Origin: Idiomarina sp. MD25a
Lineage (GTDB): Bacteria; Pseudomonadota; Gammaproteobacteria; Enterobacterales; Alteromonadaceae
DNA: 64,000 nt
Direction: 5' to 3'
Assembly: GCF_001870515.1 (NCBI RefSeq)
Contig: NZ_MDGT01000003.1
Coordinates: 936,842-1,000,841, forward strand
This document shows positions 53,644 through 62,847 of this stretch, piece after piece (position 1 is the stretch's first letter; each line of letters opens with the position of its first letter). The notes beneath the pieces were generated by a model. The model ran no database searches and was not told the origin of the DNA. It saw only the letters and a list, made by a program, of their open reading frames with translations. Position numbers and translations under genes: made by a program.

Positions 53644-53660
53644 AGGCGGCACAGCCGCCT
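53644..53660 (-). repeat. Short GC-rich inverted repeat between the 65-residue gene and leuS
   Basis: AGGCGGC (53644-53650), three-base loop, GCCGCCT (53654-53660). No T run follows on either strand, so it is not an ordinary terminator. A stability or REP-like stem is possible. Confidence 0.5.
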
Positions 53661-53665
53661 TCGAA

Positions 53666-53863
53666 TTAGCTAATGGCGTACCACATTACAAACATGATGA
53701 CTAAACCAGCTACGCCGAAGAATGTAAATTCAAAACGTTGGCGTTGGCGAACTTCAGTATCATCTGTTGGCGTTGCTAAAAAGAACATTGCTAAGCTGGT
53801 GAGGCCGAGTCCACCAGAGGCAACCAGAACTGCAAAGAGAATGGCATCGAGAATGTTTTCCAT
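53666..53863 (-). CDS. Small two-helix membrane protein of unknown function
   Basis: 65 residues: hydrophobic 7-28, a polar middle with DDTEVRQRQRFE (residues 34-45), and hydrophobic 46-64. It has a ribosome-binding site (AGGAAAAG) before the ATG, so it is probably real. It lies between lnt and leuS, in place of nothing in E. coli. I do not recognise a family. It is same-strand with lnt, 32 bases away, and may be cotranscribed. Confidence 0.65.
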   Translation of the reverse strand: MENILDAILFAVLVASGGLGLTSLAMFFLATPTDDTEVRQRQRFEFTFFGVAGLVIMFVMWYAIS

Positions 53864-53895
53864 GACTACTTTTCCTATTTACCCAATTAACACGA

Positions 53896-55476
53896 TTATT
53901 GTACTGATTTTTCCTGCGACTGACCACGGTCAGCGCGATTAAATAGCCTGATTAAAGGTAGCAATGATAATCCAGCGAGCAGGCACGCAGGCCAGTTACC
54001 TAAACGCTGAAACCACGTTGTACCACGTACCACAGGAAGCTCCGCGGACACCGTGGTTGCTTTAAATTGCGGCGCGATAGCAATAATACGACCGAATTCA
54101 TCAGCCATGCCACTGACGCCGTTATTGGTCGAACGGATGAGTGGCCGACCGAGTTCCATTGCACGCATACGGGCGATTTGCATATGCTGCCAAGGACCAT
54201 GGGAGTCACCAAACCACGTGTCATTGCTGACAGTGATCAGATAGTCGGTGTTGTTGTTCACATTTGCGCGAACCTGATCGGAAAACACAATTTCGTAGCA
54301 AATCGCCGCCGCTAAGCGGTGGCCGTTGGCTAGCAAGTTCGGTTGCGTATACTCACCGCGTTGAAACGATGACATCGGTAAGTTAAATAGCGGGGCGACA
54401 GGGCGAAGGAGGTCTTCAAACGGCACAAATTCCCCGATAGGTAAAAGGTGATGTTTTTGATAACGATTGCTACTGCCGTATTGGTAAGGCGTATCAAACC
54501 CATCCATCCCTGATTCATCACCTAACACGATCATAGTGTTATAGAATTCGTCACGGGTGATTTGATAATCAATAATACCCGATATGAGGGCGGCTCCGTT
54601 CATTGCCGCTGATTGATCGATGGTGCTCAATACGTCATCGGCGTAGGGCTCAAGTGCCGTGATGGCTGACTCCGGCCAGACAATAATATCATGCTGATAA
54701 TTAGGACGCGTGAGATCGAGGTAGCGTAACATGTTGGGCCATTGCTGATCGGCTTGCCACTTAAGGCTTTGAGAAATATTGCCTTGCACCAGCATAACTG
54801 AGGTTGTGTCACCGGTACGATGCAATGGCTGTAGCTGAGGTAATAGGTAACTGGCGGTTAAAAATATCAGCAATAACAGCGCGGTGTATATACGGTTCTG
54901 CAATGAGCCTTTTAACGCTGCACCAATAGACAATGCAATAAACCACAGTACGGCGGTAATGCCTTGTTGGCCAATGCTAGAGGCTAAACCGCCCAGCCAT
55001 GCATCGGTTTGTGTATAACCCAGCTGTAGCCATGGGAACCCAGTAAACAGCCAACCTCTTAGCCATTCGCAAACAAACCAAAACAACACCAAACTAAAGT
55101 ACGCATAGGGTGTTTTATGACTCAGTTTACGCCAGCCATAAAAGGCAAGCGCTGGGAATAATGATAAGTAGATGATGAGGAGCGCTAAAACAGCAATATC
55201 TGCAATTAGCGGCATTCCACCATAGGTATCAATACTTACTAATATCCAGCTAAGACCGGCACCGAGCCAGCCTAAGCCAAAGAAAAATCCTGCTCTAAAG
55301 GCTTGCTTGGGATTGAGTGGATTAATGATTAATACCACGCAAGGTAGCACCACGAGCGGCAGGAAAGAGAGTGTGAAAGGCGAATAAGCGAAGGTGAGTG
55401 ATGCGCCGAGTAGCATTAACACGATGTGTCTTAGCCACCCATTAGTGTAGAGCGCATCACGCAATCTTTGCATCAC
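53896..55476 (-). CDS. lnt: Apolipoprotein N-acyltransferase
   Basis: 526 residues (E. coli 512). N-terminal polytopic region (about 1-205), then a periplasmic nitrilase-like domain with the Glu-Lys-Cys triad: E in VWPESAI, K in KHHLLPIGEFVPFE, C in AAICYEIVF. It adds the third acyl chain to lipoproteins, which the window encodes several of (BamE, NlpI, RlpA, LptE). Start overlaps the corC stop by four bases. Confidence 0.97.
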   Translation of the reverse strand: MMQRLRDALYTNGWLRHIVLMLLGASLTFAYSPFTLSFLPLVVLPCVVLIINPLNPKQAFRAGFFFGLGWLGAGLSWILVSIDTYGGMPLIADIAVLALLIIYLSLFPALAFYGWRKLSHKTPYAYFSLVLFWFVCEWLRGWLFTGFPWLQLGYTQTDAWLGGLASSIGQQGITAVLWFIALSIGAALKGSLQNRIYTALLLLIFLTASYLLPQLQPLHRTGDTTSVMLVQGNISQSLKWQADQQWPNMLRYLDLTRPNYQHDIIVWPESAITALEPYADDVLSTIDQSAAMNGAALISGIIDYQITRDEFYNTMIVLGDESGMDGFDTPYQYGSSNRYQKHHLLPIGEFVPFEDLLRPVAPLFNLPMSSFQRGEYTQPNLLANGHRLAAAICYEIVFSDQVRANVNNNTDYLITVSNDTWFGDSHGPWQHMQIARMRAMELGRPLIRSTNNGVSGMADEFGRIIAIAPQFKATTVSAELPVVRGTTWFQRLGNWPACLLAGLSLLPLIRLFNRADRGQSQEKSVQ

Positions 55477-56357
55477 CCCTGAGATTCCTCAGTATTTTGA
55501 GTCGGCGCAGGAGGCGTGACTTGAAGCTGCTGGATTCGACGCTTATCAGCACTGGTTACCTTAAACGTAAAGCCGTCTAAGTTAATTTCTTCGCCAGGCT
55601 GGGGGAGGTGACCAAAGCCATGGGCCACTAAGCCGCCAACGGTATCAATTTCATCGTCTGCGAAGTCACTATTGAAATGATCGTTAAAATCTTCAATCGT
55701 AGTCAATGCTTTGACTGAATATTTTGATGCACTCAAACGTTTTATATCGGCTTTATCATCATCATTGTGGTCGGTTTCGTCTTCGATCTCACCGACAATT
55801 TCTTCCAAAATATCTTCGATAGTAACAAGACCTGATACACCGCCATATTCATCGACGACAATCGCCATATGGTAGCGGTTTGACCGAAACTCTTTGAGCA
55901 GCACATCCACGCGCTTGCTCTCAGGAACGATGACCGCAGGTCGCATCACCTCGGACAACGAGAAACTTTCGTCGGTAAAGTTAAAGCCGTAACTGAGTAA
56001 GTCTTTTGCCAGTAGAATCCCTTCGACATGGTCTTTGTTGTCGGTAACGACGGGGTAACGACTGTGCTGTGATTCGATCACGATAGGCAGAAACTCCTCG
56101 ACGCCTTGATGGATATCGATAGTCACCATCTGCGAGCGAGGAATCATAATGTCACGTACTTTGAGTTCAGCGACATCAAGCACGCCTTCTATCATTTCCT
56201 TCGTATCGTTATCGATCAGGTCGCGCTCTTCGGCGTCCTGAATTAAATCGACAAGTTCTTCTCGGCTTTTCGGCTCTCCAGCGAATACCTGTAACAGTTT
56301 AGCTGCCCAAGATTTCTGCGAAGAGCCGCTGGCTGAGTGGGGATTGTCGTCGCTCAT
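55473..56357 (-). CDS. corC: CBS-domain transporter-associated protein CorC/YbeX
   Basis: 294 residues (E. coli 292). No membrane segments. Two CBS domains: [15 protein letters not shown] and [18 protein letters not shown]; the second ends with [22 protein letters not shown]. The C-terminal CorC_HlyC domain is [20 protein letters not shown]. Associated with Mg/Co efflux and ribosome or cold/heat stress phenotypes. It overlaps lnt by four bases and lies 18 bases after ybeY. Confidence 0.94.
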   Translation of the reverse strand: MSDDNPHSASGSSQKSWAAKLLQVFAGEPKSREELVDLIQDAEERDLIDNDTKEMIEGVLDVAELKVRDIMIPRSQMVTIDIHQGVEEFLPIVIESQHSRYPVVTDNKDHVEGILLAKDLLSYGFNFTDESFSLSEVMRPAVIVPESKRVDVLLKEFRSNRYHMAIVVDEYGGVSGLVTIEDILEEIVGEIEDETDHNDDDKADIKRLSASKYSVKALTTIEDFNDHFNSDFADDEIDTVGGLVAHGFGHLPQPGEEINLDGFTFKVTSADKRRIQQLQVTPPAPTQNTEESQG

Positions 56358-56375
56358 TCAGAGTGTTGCTCCGTG

Positions 56376-56846
56376 TTAATGATTAATTTGGTAAGGATCA
56401 GGAATATCGAGCCGTGCCAGTGCATCTTTCTCAATGCGTTCCATGTGCTCGGCTTCAGCATCTTCTATGTGATCGTACCCTAAGAGGTGCAGAGTACCGT
56501 GTATCACCATATGCGTCCAGTGATGCATGAGCGGTTTCTGCTGCTCATCCGCCTCACGCTCTACTACCTGTGCGCAGATTACCAAGTCACCGAGTAGGGG
56601 AATTGGCATTTCGATAGGCGCTTCAAACGGAAAAGACAAGACGTTGGTCGCATAATCCTTACCACGAAATTCGTGATTCAGACTGCGTCCCTCAGCTGGG
56701 TCAACGACGCGAACCGTTAATTCGGCTTCAGTATTGTCATAGCCAGCGAGTGTCAACGCAGTCGCTACCCAACGCTCGATATCCGCTTGTTGAGGGAGCT
56801 CATTCGTTGTCTCGCAGGCAACTTGATAATCAGCTTGAACGTTCAC
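56376..56846 (-). CDS. ybeY: Endoribonuclease YbeY (rRNA maturation factor)
   Basis: 156 residues from GTG at 56846 (E. coli 155). The frame runs back to 57029 within phoH, but that would add a non-homologous 61 residues. Zinc-dependent motif HxxxHGxxHLxGyDH: ligands H116, H120 and H126. It trims 16S rRNA 3' ends and helps quality control. The start overlaps the phoH end by 17 bases. Confidence 0.96.
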   Translation of the reverse strand: MNVQADYQVACETTNELPQQADIERWVATALTLAGYDNTEAELTVRVVDPAEGRSLNHEFRGKDYATNVLSFPFEAPIEMPIPLLGDLVICAQVVEREADEQQKPLMHHWTHMVIHGTLHLLGYDHIEDAEAEHMERIEKDALARLDIPDPYQINH

Positions 56847-57837
56847 GGTGCTCTTGTCCTGTATCAAAGTCCTCGTACGCTTGCACAATACGTTGTACCA
56901 CCGGGTGACGAACAACATCGCCAGCTTGGAAGAAGGTAAAACTGATATCGGGCACTTTACTGAGCACTTCAATCGCGTGGCGTAAACCAGACCGTTGTCC
57001 CCGCGGTAAGTCGATTTGGGTAATATCACCGGTGATTACCGCCTTAGAATTAAAGCCAATACGGGTGAGGAACATCTTCATTTGTTCCATCGTCGTGTTT
57101 TGGCTTTCATCGAGGATAATAAAGGCATCATTGAGTGTGCGCCCACGCATGTATGCTAAAGGTGCGACCTCAATCACATTACGTTCAATCAGCTTTTCGA
57201 CTTTCTCAAAGCCAAGCATTTCAAATAGAGCATCGTATAAAGGACGTAAATAAGGATCGACCTTTTGGGCTAAATCCCCTGGTAGAAAGCCCAGTTTTTC
57301 ACCGGCTTCTACCGCTGGCCGTGTCAGCAAAATACGACGGATCTCTTGGCGTTCGAGCGCGTCAACGGCGCAGGCAACAGCAAGATAGGTTTTACCGGTA
57401 CCTGCCGGCCCAATACCAAAATTAACGTCGTGTGCGAGAATCGAGCGCACATAGCCCGCTTGGTTATGGTTGCGTGGCTTGATAAGACCTCGTTTGGTCT
57501 TGATATGCGTCATTTTCTCTGCCGCCGGATCCGTGTCGTCTTGCTCAAGTACTTTGGCTTGCTGAATAGCCAAATGAACCTGCTGCGGTTCGACATGACC
57601 ATCTTGGCCTTTGACGGTGGCAGTCTCGACATAGAGGTCGCGCAGAATATTCTGAACTGCAGCAACGGTGTGCGCGTGCCCAATTAAACGAAAATGATGA
57701 CCGCGGTGGGTAATTTCCACACCCAAGCGGCGCTCGATGTGTTTAAGGTTCTCGTCAAATGGACCACAGAGATTAGAGAGCCGACGTAAATCCGTCGGCT
57801 CTAGTTCAAATTCAATAGTTTCGGTACGTTGATTCAA
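56830..57837 (-). CDS. ybeZ: PhoH-like ATPase YbeZ
   Basis: 335 residues. N-terminal KH-like region (about 10-70), then the PhoH P-loop domain with Walker [37 protein letters not shown], and Walker [12 protein letters not shown]. It is cotranscribed with ybeY and interacts with it in other bacteria. It lies 23 bases downstream of miaB. I see no clear sigma32 promoter before it, unlike E. coli. Confidence 0.95.
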   Translation of the reverse strand: MNQRTETIEFELEPTDLRRLSNLCGPFDENLKHIERRLGVEITHRGHHFRLIGHAHTVAAVQNILRDLYVETATVKGQDGHVEPQQVHLAIQQAKVLEQDDTDPAAEKMTHIKTKRGLIKPRNHNQAGYVRSILAHDVNFGIGPAGTGKTYLAVACAVDALERQEIRRILLTRPAVEAGEKLGFLPGDLAQKVDPYLRPLYDALFEMLGFEKVEKLIERNVIEVAPLAYMRGRTLNDAFIILDESQNTTMEQMKMFLTRIGFNSKAVITGDITQIDLPRGQRSGLRHAIEVLSKVPDISFTFFQAGDVVRHPVVQRIVQAYEDFDTGQEHRERSS

Positions 57838-57860
57838 TCGAATCCTCTTCTTTGCTAGTA

Positions 57861-59291
57861 CTAAGGTACGACTCGAGCAACACCTAATGGATCGGGTTCT
57901 TCCGCCTTGTTGCGTTGCAGAATCGTTTCTGGCGCGGTGTCAATCCGAAGGCCCATATCGGCTTCTTCACGAATTAACTCACCTCTCAGTGAGTTAGGTA
58001 ATACTTCGGTGATTTTGACATCGACAAACTTACCAATCATATGGGGTTGCCCAACGAAATTTACAACCCGGTTATTTTCGGTACGGCCGGTTAATTCCAT
58101 TGGATTCTTTTTCGATGGCCCAGTCACTAGAATACGTTGTTCAGTATCCAACATCCGGCGTGCATGCGCCATTGATTGCTGGTTGAGTCGTTGTTGAAGC
58201 AACTGTAAACGTTGTTTCTTAGTCGCTTCAGTGACGTCGTCAGGTATATCCGCAGCAGGCGTACCAGGACGCGCACTGTAGATAAAACTGAAGCTCATAT
58301 CAAAGTCAATCGCTTGAATAAGATCCATCGTCGCTTGGAAATCTGCATCGGTTTCGCCGGGGAAACCAATAATAAAGTCCGATGACATCGCAATATCAGG
58401 ACGCGCTTTCTTTAGGGCGCGAATTTTTGATTTGTACTCTAACGCGGTATGGCCACGTTTCATCATCGTTAACACGCGGTCCGAACCACTCTGTACCGGT
58501 AAGTGTAAATGACTGACCAGTTCAGGAATTGTCGTGTAAGCCTCGATAATATCGTCCGTAAATTCGACCGGATGCGAGGTGGTGTAACGAATACGATCAA
58601 TACCATCAATGGCAGCGACAAGATGCAATAACTCGGCGAAGCGGCATATAGAACCATCAAAATGCTCGCCACGATACGCGTTAACATTTTGACCGAGTAG
58701 GTTGACCTCACGCACGCCTTGCTCCGCTAGCTGTGCGATTTCATAGATCACGTCATCGACAGGGCGGCTGACCTCTTCACCACGCGTGTAAGGCACGACG
58801 CAAAATGAGCAATACTTTGAACAACCTTCCATGATCGAAACAAAGGCACTCGCGCCCTCGGCTTTTGGATCGGGTAGGCGATCAAACTTCTCGATTTCTG
58901 GGAATGAGATGTCGATCATGGGTTGGTGGTCTGAACCGACCTGCTTTACCATTTCGGGTAAGCGGTGCAAGGTTTGTGGACCAAACACAATATCAACGAA
59001 CGGCGCACGGGCGCGAATCGCGTCACCTTCTTGCGATGCGACACAACCGCCCACACCAATTAACAAGTCGGGGTTGGCTTGTTTTAAATGCTTCCAGCGT
59101 CCGAGCTGATGAAACACCTTCTCTTGAGCTTTTTCACGGATCGAGCACGTGTTTAGCAGGATAAGGTCAGCCTGTTCGGCTTCTTCGGTCAATTCATAGC
59201 CGTGTGTCGAGTTGAGTAGATCGGCCATCTTGGTCGAATCGTACTCGTTCATCTGACAACCCCAGGTTTTTACGTATAACTTTTTGCTCAT
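57861..59291 (-). CDS. miaB: tRNA-2-methylthio-N6-dimethylallyladenosine synthase MiaB
   Basis: 476 residues (E. coli 474). Order: UPF0004 N-terminal domain with three cysteines (C12 in [11 protein letters not shown]), radical-SAM domain with [16 protein letters not shown]-terminal TRAM domain (about 380-450). It methylthiolates i6A37 of tRNAs reading U-starting codons. It is followed by ybeZ-ybeY-ybeX-lnt on the same strand, the E. coli order. Confidence 0.98.
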   Translation of the reverse strand: MSKKLYVKTWGCQMNEYDSTKMADLLNSTHGYELTEEAEQADLILLNTCSIREKAQEKVFHQLGRWKHLKQANPDLLIGVGGCVASQEGDAIRARAPFVDIVFGPQTLHRLPEMVKQVGSDHQPMIDISFPEIEKFDRLPDPKAEGASAFVSIMEGCSKYCSFCVVPYTRGEEVSRPVDDVIYEIAQLAEQGVREVNLLGQNVNAYRGEHFDGSICRFAELLHLVAAIDGIDRIRYTTSHPVEFTDDIIEAYTTIPELVSHLHLPVQSGSDRVLTMMKRGHTALEYKSKIRALKKARPDIAMSSDFIIGFPGETDADFQATMDLIQAIDFDMSFSFIYSARPGTPAADIPDDVTEATKKQRLQLLQQRLNQQSMAHARRMLDTEQRILVTGPSKKNPMELTGRTENNRVVNFVGQPHMIGKFVDVKITEVLPNSLRGELIREEADMGLRIDTAPETILQRNKAEEPDPLGVARVVP

Positions 59292-59340
59292 GGTGACTCA
59301 ATCAATTGCTGGAATTTGGAAACTTCAAATTGGGCGCGTA

Positions 59341-59364
59341 TTTTACCTGTTATATTGGGTAAAA
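59341..59364. repeat. AT-rich inverted repeat upstream of miaB
   Basis: TTTTACC (59341-59347) and GGTAAAA (59358-59364) with a ten-base loop, in the 88 bases between the miaB start and the EamA transporter stop. It could be a weak hairpin ending the transporter transcript or an operator near the miaB promoter. Confidence 0.4.
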
Positions 59365-59379
59365 GCCAACCATACCGTG

Positions 59380-60249
59380 TTAACTTTTACGGCGAGTGCG
59401 TATTGCGAAGTAGCCAGCAATAATAATGATGATAGCGCCCCAAAACATATGCCAAGCGACCACTTCGTCGAAGAATAGATAGCCGAGTAAGGCCGCAAAC
59501 ATCACAGAAGTATACGTGAAGACACCCACTTTTGCAGGCGGAGCGATAGAAAATGCTTTAGTCATTGCGAGTTGCCCGTAGACCGCAAGCGAGCCCATGG
59601 CAATAACGCCCAGCCAGTCTTCGTAAGGCATGGGCTGCCATAACCAAATTAAGGGGATAGCGCTGGCAATGGTGGCATAGGTAGAAAAATAAAAGACAAT
59701 CTTACTGGTCGATTCAGTGACCGACATTTTTCTAATCACGGTTTTAGTGAATGCAGCAAAAACCGCTGCGATAAACGCAACCCCGACGATGGGCGATATA
59801 CTCGCTTGCCAGGGGCTTAAGAAAATGAACACACCGACAAAGCCTAATAATATAGCTAACCAAGTTTGCCGCGCGACATATTCTTTTAGCCAAACTCGAC
59901 CAATAATGGGAATTAAAAAGGGCGACAGCAACAGTACTAGTGTTGCTTGGGCGAGTGGGATTGTGGCTATCGCAAAAAAGAACAGATACATGGCAGCGAC
60001 ACCGGCGGTGCCGCGTAAAAGGTGTAGACCCAATTTTTCCGTTCTGAGTGCACTTGGACCTTTACGTAAGAGCCACGGTAGTAACACGATAAAGGCCATG
60101 ACGTTACGAAAAAACACCAGTTGCGCAAATGATTGGTCGTCGCTCAAGTGCTTCACTAATGCGCTCACACCAGCAAAACTTGCTTCTGCTGAGAGAATGA
60201 AGCAAGACGCGATGACGACATTTCGGGTTGATACGGCGTTTGAATGCAT
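59380..60249 (-). CDS. EamA/DMT-family transporter
   Basis: 289 residues with ten hydrophobic segments in two EamA repeats: one ends near residue 140 (LGFVGVFIFLSPW), the second ends with LFFDEVVAWHMFWGAIIIIIAGYFAIR, the usual family close. Inner-membrane metabolite exporter or importer; substrate unknown. It is divergent from ubiF (115 bases apart) and same-strand with miaB. Confidence 0.88.
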   Translation of the reverse strand: MHSNAVSTRNVVIASCFILSAEASFAGVSALVKHLSDDQSFAQLVFFRNVMAFIVLLPWLLRKGPSALRTEKLGLHLLRGTAGVAAMYLFFFAIATIPLAQATLVLLLSPFLIPIIGRVWLKEYVARQTWLAILLGFVGVFIFLSPWQASISPIVGVAFIAAVFAAFTKTVIRKMSVTESTSKIVFYFSTYATIASAIPLIWLWQPMPYEDWLGVIAMGSLAVYGQLAMTKAFSIAPPAKVGVFTYTSVMFAALLGYLFFDEVVAWHMFWGAIIIIIAGYFAIRTRRKS

Positions 60250-60364
60250 TGAGCTAGCGCAAGTTGATAATCCAATAATGCATATAGTAACGGAAAACGG
60301 CGCGCTTTTATGTTAAAAATAGCGGCAATCGAAACAATCAATGCTAGCTACAGGAGTTACAGCG

Positions 60365-61456
60365 GTGACAATCTCCGTAGATTATTTAATTAACGGCGCT
60401 GGAATGGTCGGTGCAGCGGCAGGCCTAGCGTTGGCTCAACAGGGCTACCGCGTGTTACTTGTAGATAACGCTGAAGTGCCGAAAAAAGCAGAACGCTGGG
60501 ACATACGCATTTCTTCAGTTAATGATCATCACTGGCGTTGGCTATCTCAGTTGGGTGTCGCAGACTGCATTGATAATGACCGGGTACGGCCGTATACCAC
60601 GCTGTCGGTATCGTCAATAAACGGCACTCGCGCTGACTTTAACGCGAACGATGTGAATCGCGATCAACTGGGCGTGATGGTTGAAAATAATGCGTTACAA
60701 CGGGCGTTATGGTGTTGTTTAACACGTTGTGAAACTGCACAGATACAGGCTAACGATGCCATTGCTGAAATCGATTTAGCCAACCGCAAGGCGACTCTTG
60801 TGGGCGGTGCGTCGGTCCAGTTTACTGGCTTACTTGGTTGTGATGGCGCTCACTCGCAAATTGCGCGCGCCGCCGGTATTGGCTATCGCGGTTGGGACTA
60901 TGGGCAAACGTGTGAATTGGTCAATGTGATAACCGAGCAGCCTATACCCTCAGCAACGTGGGAAATATTTAAGCCTGGCGGACCGTTTGCATTACTCCCG
61001 CTAGGTCGTAATGAAGCCTGTTTAATTAATTATCGACCGAGCAATACGCATCAGCCGACCGATCTGAAGCCGCTATTTGAGCCTTTCATTGGCGCTTTTG
61101 ATGCCTATGCATCGGGGCAATTTCCATTACAGCGAAAACATGCATTACGTTATTGCGTAGGGCCCGTAGTACTCATGGGCGATGCAGCCCACAGTATTCA
61201 TCCGTTGGCGGGGCAGGGCGTCAACTTAGGTTTTGCTGATATTCGCTGTTTTATTGAACAACAAGGTGATACGCAGCGCTATCAACGTCAGCGTCGAAGA
61301 GCTAATGCGCAAATGATGCGTGCAATGGATATGATTCACTGGCATTTTGAAGATGCTAATCCGCTGAAACAGGGCATGGTTGCCGCAAGTTTGAAGCTGG
61401 CACAAAAGGGCGTAATTAAGCAGGCAATCATTAAGCAAGCGATGGGATTAACTTAA
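60365..61456 (+). CDS. ubiF: Ubiquinone biosynthesis hydroxylase (UbiH/UbiF/COQ6 family)
   Basis: 363 residues from GTG at 60365, with CAGGAG eight bases upstream; the frame continues to an ATG at 60341 that has no RBS. FAD-binding motifs: GAGMVGAAAGLALAQ (GxGxxG), the DG motif LLGCDGAHSQIARAAGI, and VLMGDAAHSIHPLAGQGVNLGF. It hydroxylates the benzoquinone ring in aerobic ubiquinone synthesis. Placement between miaB and the tRNA cluster is that of E. coli ubiF; UbiH or VisC are alternatives by sequence alone. Confidence 0.88.
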   Translation: MTISVDYLINGAGMVGAAAGLALAQQGYRVLLVDNAEVPKKAERWDIRISSVNDHHWRWLSQLGVADCIDNDRVRPYTTLSVSSINGTRADFNANDVNRDQLGVMVENNALQRALWCCLTRCETAQIQANDAIAEIDLANRKATLVGGASVQFTGLLGCDGAHSQIARAAGIGYRGWDYGQTCELVNVITEQPIPSATWEIFKPGGPFALLPLGRNEACLINYRPSNTHQPTDLKPLFEPFIGAFDAYASGQFPLQRKHALRYCVGPVVLMGDAAHSIHPLAGQGVNLGFADIRCFIEQQGDTQRYQRQRRRANAQMMRAMDMIHWHFEDANPLKQGMVAASLKLAQKGVIKQAIIKQAMGLT

Positions 61457-61485
61457 TAGCTTAGAGAATATCAGGGGCCAGAAAC

Positions 61486-61513
61486 AAAAAAGCCACCGTA
61501 AAGGTGGTTTTTT
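61486..61513. terminator. Bidirectional terminator between ubiF and the tRNA operon
   Basis: Stem GCCACC/GGTGGT (61492-61497 and 61503-61508, plus flanking A/T pairs), five-base loop, with A6 on the left and T6 on the right, so it terminates ubiF (plus) and the tRNA operon (minus). Confidence 0.88.
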
Positions 61514-61534
61514 ATGCCGAGTGTCCTAACAACT

Positions 61535-61621
61535 TGGTGCGGAGGGAGGGACTTGAACCCTCACGTCCTTGCGGACACTAGCACCTGAAGCTAGCGCGTC
61601 TACCAATTCCGCCACCACCGC
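61535..61621 (-). tRNA. tRNA-Leu (anticodon CAG)
   Basis: 87 bases, encoded CCA, long variable arm. Anticodon loop TTCAGGT on stem CTAGC/GCTAG. The acceptor GCGGTGG/CCTCCGC has a T-T mismatch at pair 5-68, the same place as the A-C mismatch of E. coli tRNA-Leu(CAG). Last gene of the tRNA operon. Confidence 0.96.
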
Positions 61622-61633
61622 AAGTGGTCATGT

Positions 61634-61708
61634 TGGCTGGGGCACCAGGATTCGAACCTGGGAATCGCGGGATCAAAACCCGCTGCCTTACCACTTGGCT
61701 ATGCCCCA
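61634..61708 (-). tRNA. tRNA-Gln (anticodon TTG), downstream copy
   Basis: 75 bases, encoded GCCA end, acceptor TGGGGCA/TGCCCCA, anticodon loop TTTTGAT, T arm CCAGG-TTCGAAT-CCTGG. Near-identical to the next gene upstream in the operon. Confidence 0.97.
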
Positions 61709-61738
61709 ACAACATATGGACGAACTCAAGCAACGCGT

Positions 61739-61813
61739 TGGCTGGGGCACCAGGGATCGAACCTGGGAATCGCGGGATCAAAACCCGCTGCCTTACCGCT
61801 TGGCTATGCCCCA
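61739..61813 (-). tRNA. tRNA-Gln (anticodon TTG), upstream copy
   Basis: 75 bases, same acceptor and anticodon as the neighbouring Gln gene. It differs at one D-arm base and in the T-loop end (TTCGATC against TTCGAAT). Probably a tandem duplicate. Confidence 0.97.
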
Positions 61814-61835
61814 ACATAGTGTTGGTTCAGAGAGT

Positions 61836-61920
61836 TGGTGCGGACGGAGAGACTTGAACTCTCACGCCGTGAGGCACTGGAACCTAAATCCAGCGTGTCT
61901 ACCAATTCCACCACGTCCGC
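61836..61920 (-). tRNA. tRNA-Leu (anticodon TAG)
   Basis: 85 bases, acceptor GCGGACG/CGTCCGC, encoded CCA, long variable arm, anticodon loop TTTAGGT on stem CTGGA/TCCAG. Matches the leuW position in the E. coli met-leu-gln operon. Confidence 0.97.
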
Positions 61921-61933
61921 ACATTTTTAAGAT

Positions 61934-62010
61934 TGGTGGCTACGGCGGGATTCGAACCTGCGACCCCAGCATTATGAGTGCTGTGCTCTAACCAGCTGAG
62001 CTACGTAGCC
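61934..62010 (-). tRNA. tRNA-Met, elongator (anticodon CAT)
   Basis: 77 bases, acceptor GGCTACG/CGTAGCC with a paired first base, encoded CCA, anticodon loop CTCATAA. It resembles E. coli metT and is not an initiator. First gene of the operon. Confidence 0.96.
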
Positions 62011-62048
62011 TAATCTTTGTGTTGCGCCTCTCTGTGAGTGCGGCGCGT

Positions 62049-62077
62049 ATTATGCAAATCGCTTGGCTTACCGTCAA
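62049..62077 (-). promoter_or_regulatory. Sigma70 promoter of the tRNA operon
   Basis: On the minus strand: -35 TTGACG (62072-62077), 17-base spacer, -10 CATAAT (62049-62054), then a GC-rich discriminator (ACGCGCCGC). The last feature is typical of stringently controlled stable-RNA promoters. Confidence 0.8.
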
Positions 62078-62173
62078 CCTCTTTTTAAGAAAAAATCACT
62101 TAATTTGGTTTGATTGGTTAAAAAAACACTGATTCGATTGAAAACTGAACGGAAGAGCCACAAAAACACCTAT

Positions 62174-62836
62174 TTACCATGGTAGTTCGTCACCATTACT
62201 GTGGAAGAAACTGCCTGAGGTTTCTATCGTAAGCTCATCAATACGTTGCATGAGTCGTTCAGCCGCTGTTGCTGGCGAAATATCACCGCGGCCCCCGACC
62301 ATTTCAGTTTGCACATAGCCTGGGTGTAATAATACGACGGCTATTGCTTTATCTTTAAGATCAAGCGCTAAAGACTTACCTGCGGCATTGAGCGCTGCTT
62401 TTGACATTCGATAACCATAGCGGCTGCCGGAGCCATTATCGCTAATGGAGCCCATACGACTGGTAATTAGAGCGACTTTACTACCGCTCTCAAGGTTGTC
62501 GAGCAGTGATTCGGTAACTCTTAGCGGCGCGATGGCGTTAACTTCATACTGCGCTCGCAACATACGTGAATCGAGCTCGCCGAGCTCATCATGGTTGAGT
62601 AGCCCGGCATTATTAATCAATATGTCGACGCGGGTATCACCAAGACTTTCTTTCATACGCATGAGATCGGCGGTTTTAGTGACATCAATCCCCTCAATGA
62701 TGTCGACATCGAGTTCGGTCAGTTGTTTTGAGTTATTGCGGCACACAGCGGTGACCGAATAGCCTGCTTCTGAGTATTGCTTTGCTAACTCAAAACCGAT
62801 GCCACGATTGGCACCGGTAATGATGACATTCGACAT
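62174..62836 (-). CDS. SDR-family oxidoreductase
   Basis: 220 residues. Rossmann motif TGANRGIG (TGxxxGxG), NNAG in ILINNAGLL, catalytic Ser in LITSRMGS and YxxxK as YGYRMSK, so the catalytic residues are present. Substrate unknown; NAD(P)-dependent. It lies 11 bases after the fumarase gene on the same strand, so it is probably cotranscribed with it. C-terminus SFFHSNGDELPW is seen in some short-chain dehydrogenases linked to fumC. Confidence 0.88.
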   Translation of the reverse strand: MSNVIITGANRGIGFELAKQYSEAGYSVTAVCRNNSKQLTELDVDIIEGIDVTKTADLMRMKESLGDTRVDILINNAGLLNHDELGELDSRMLRAQYEVNAIAPLRVTESLLDNLESGSKVALITSRMGSISDNGSGSRYGYRMSKAALNAAGKSLALDLKDKAIAVVLLHPGYVQTEMVGGRGDISPATAAERLMQRIDELTIETSGSFFHSNGDELPW

Positions 62837-62847
62837 AATAAAATCCT

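Noticed and set aside
56847-57029. Extended YbeY start within phoH
   Set aside because: The extra residues are out-of-frame phoH sequence; the GTG at 56846 gives the conserved length.
61569-61991. Plus-strand reading frames of up to 140 codons across the tRNA cluster, with repeated GAPGFEPG-type peptides
   Set aside because: They are antisense translations of the tRNA genes, a known source of false proteins; no ribosome-binding site and fully explained by the tRNAs.
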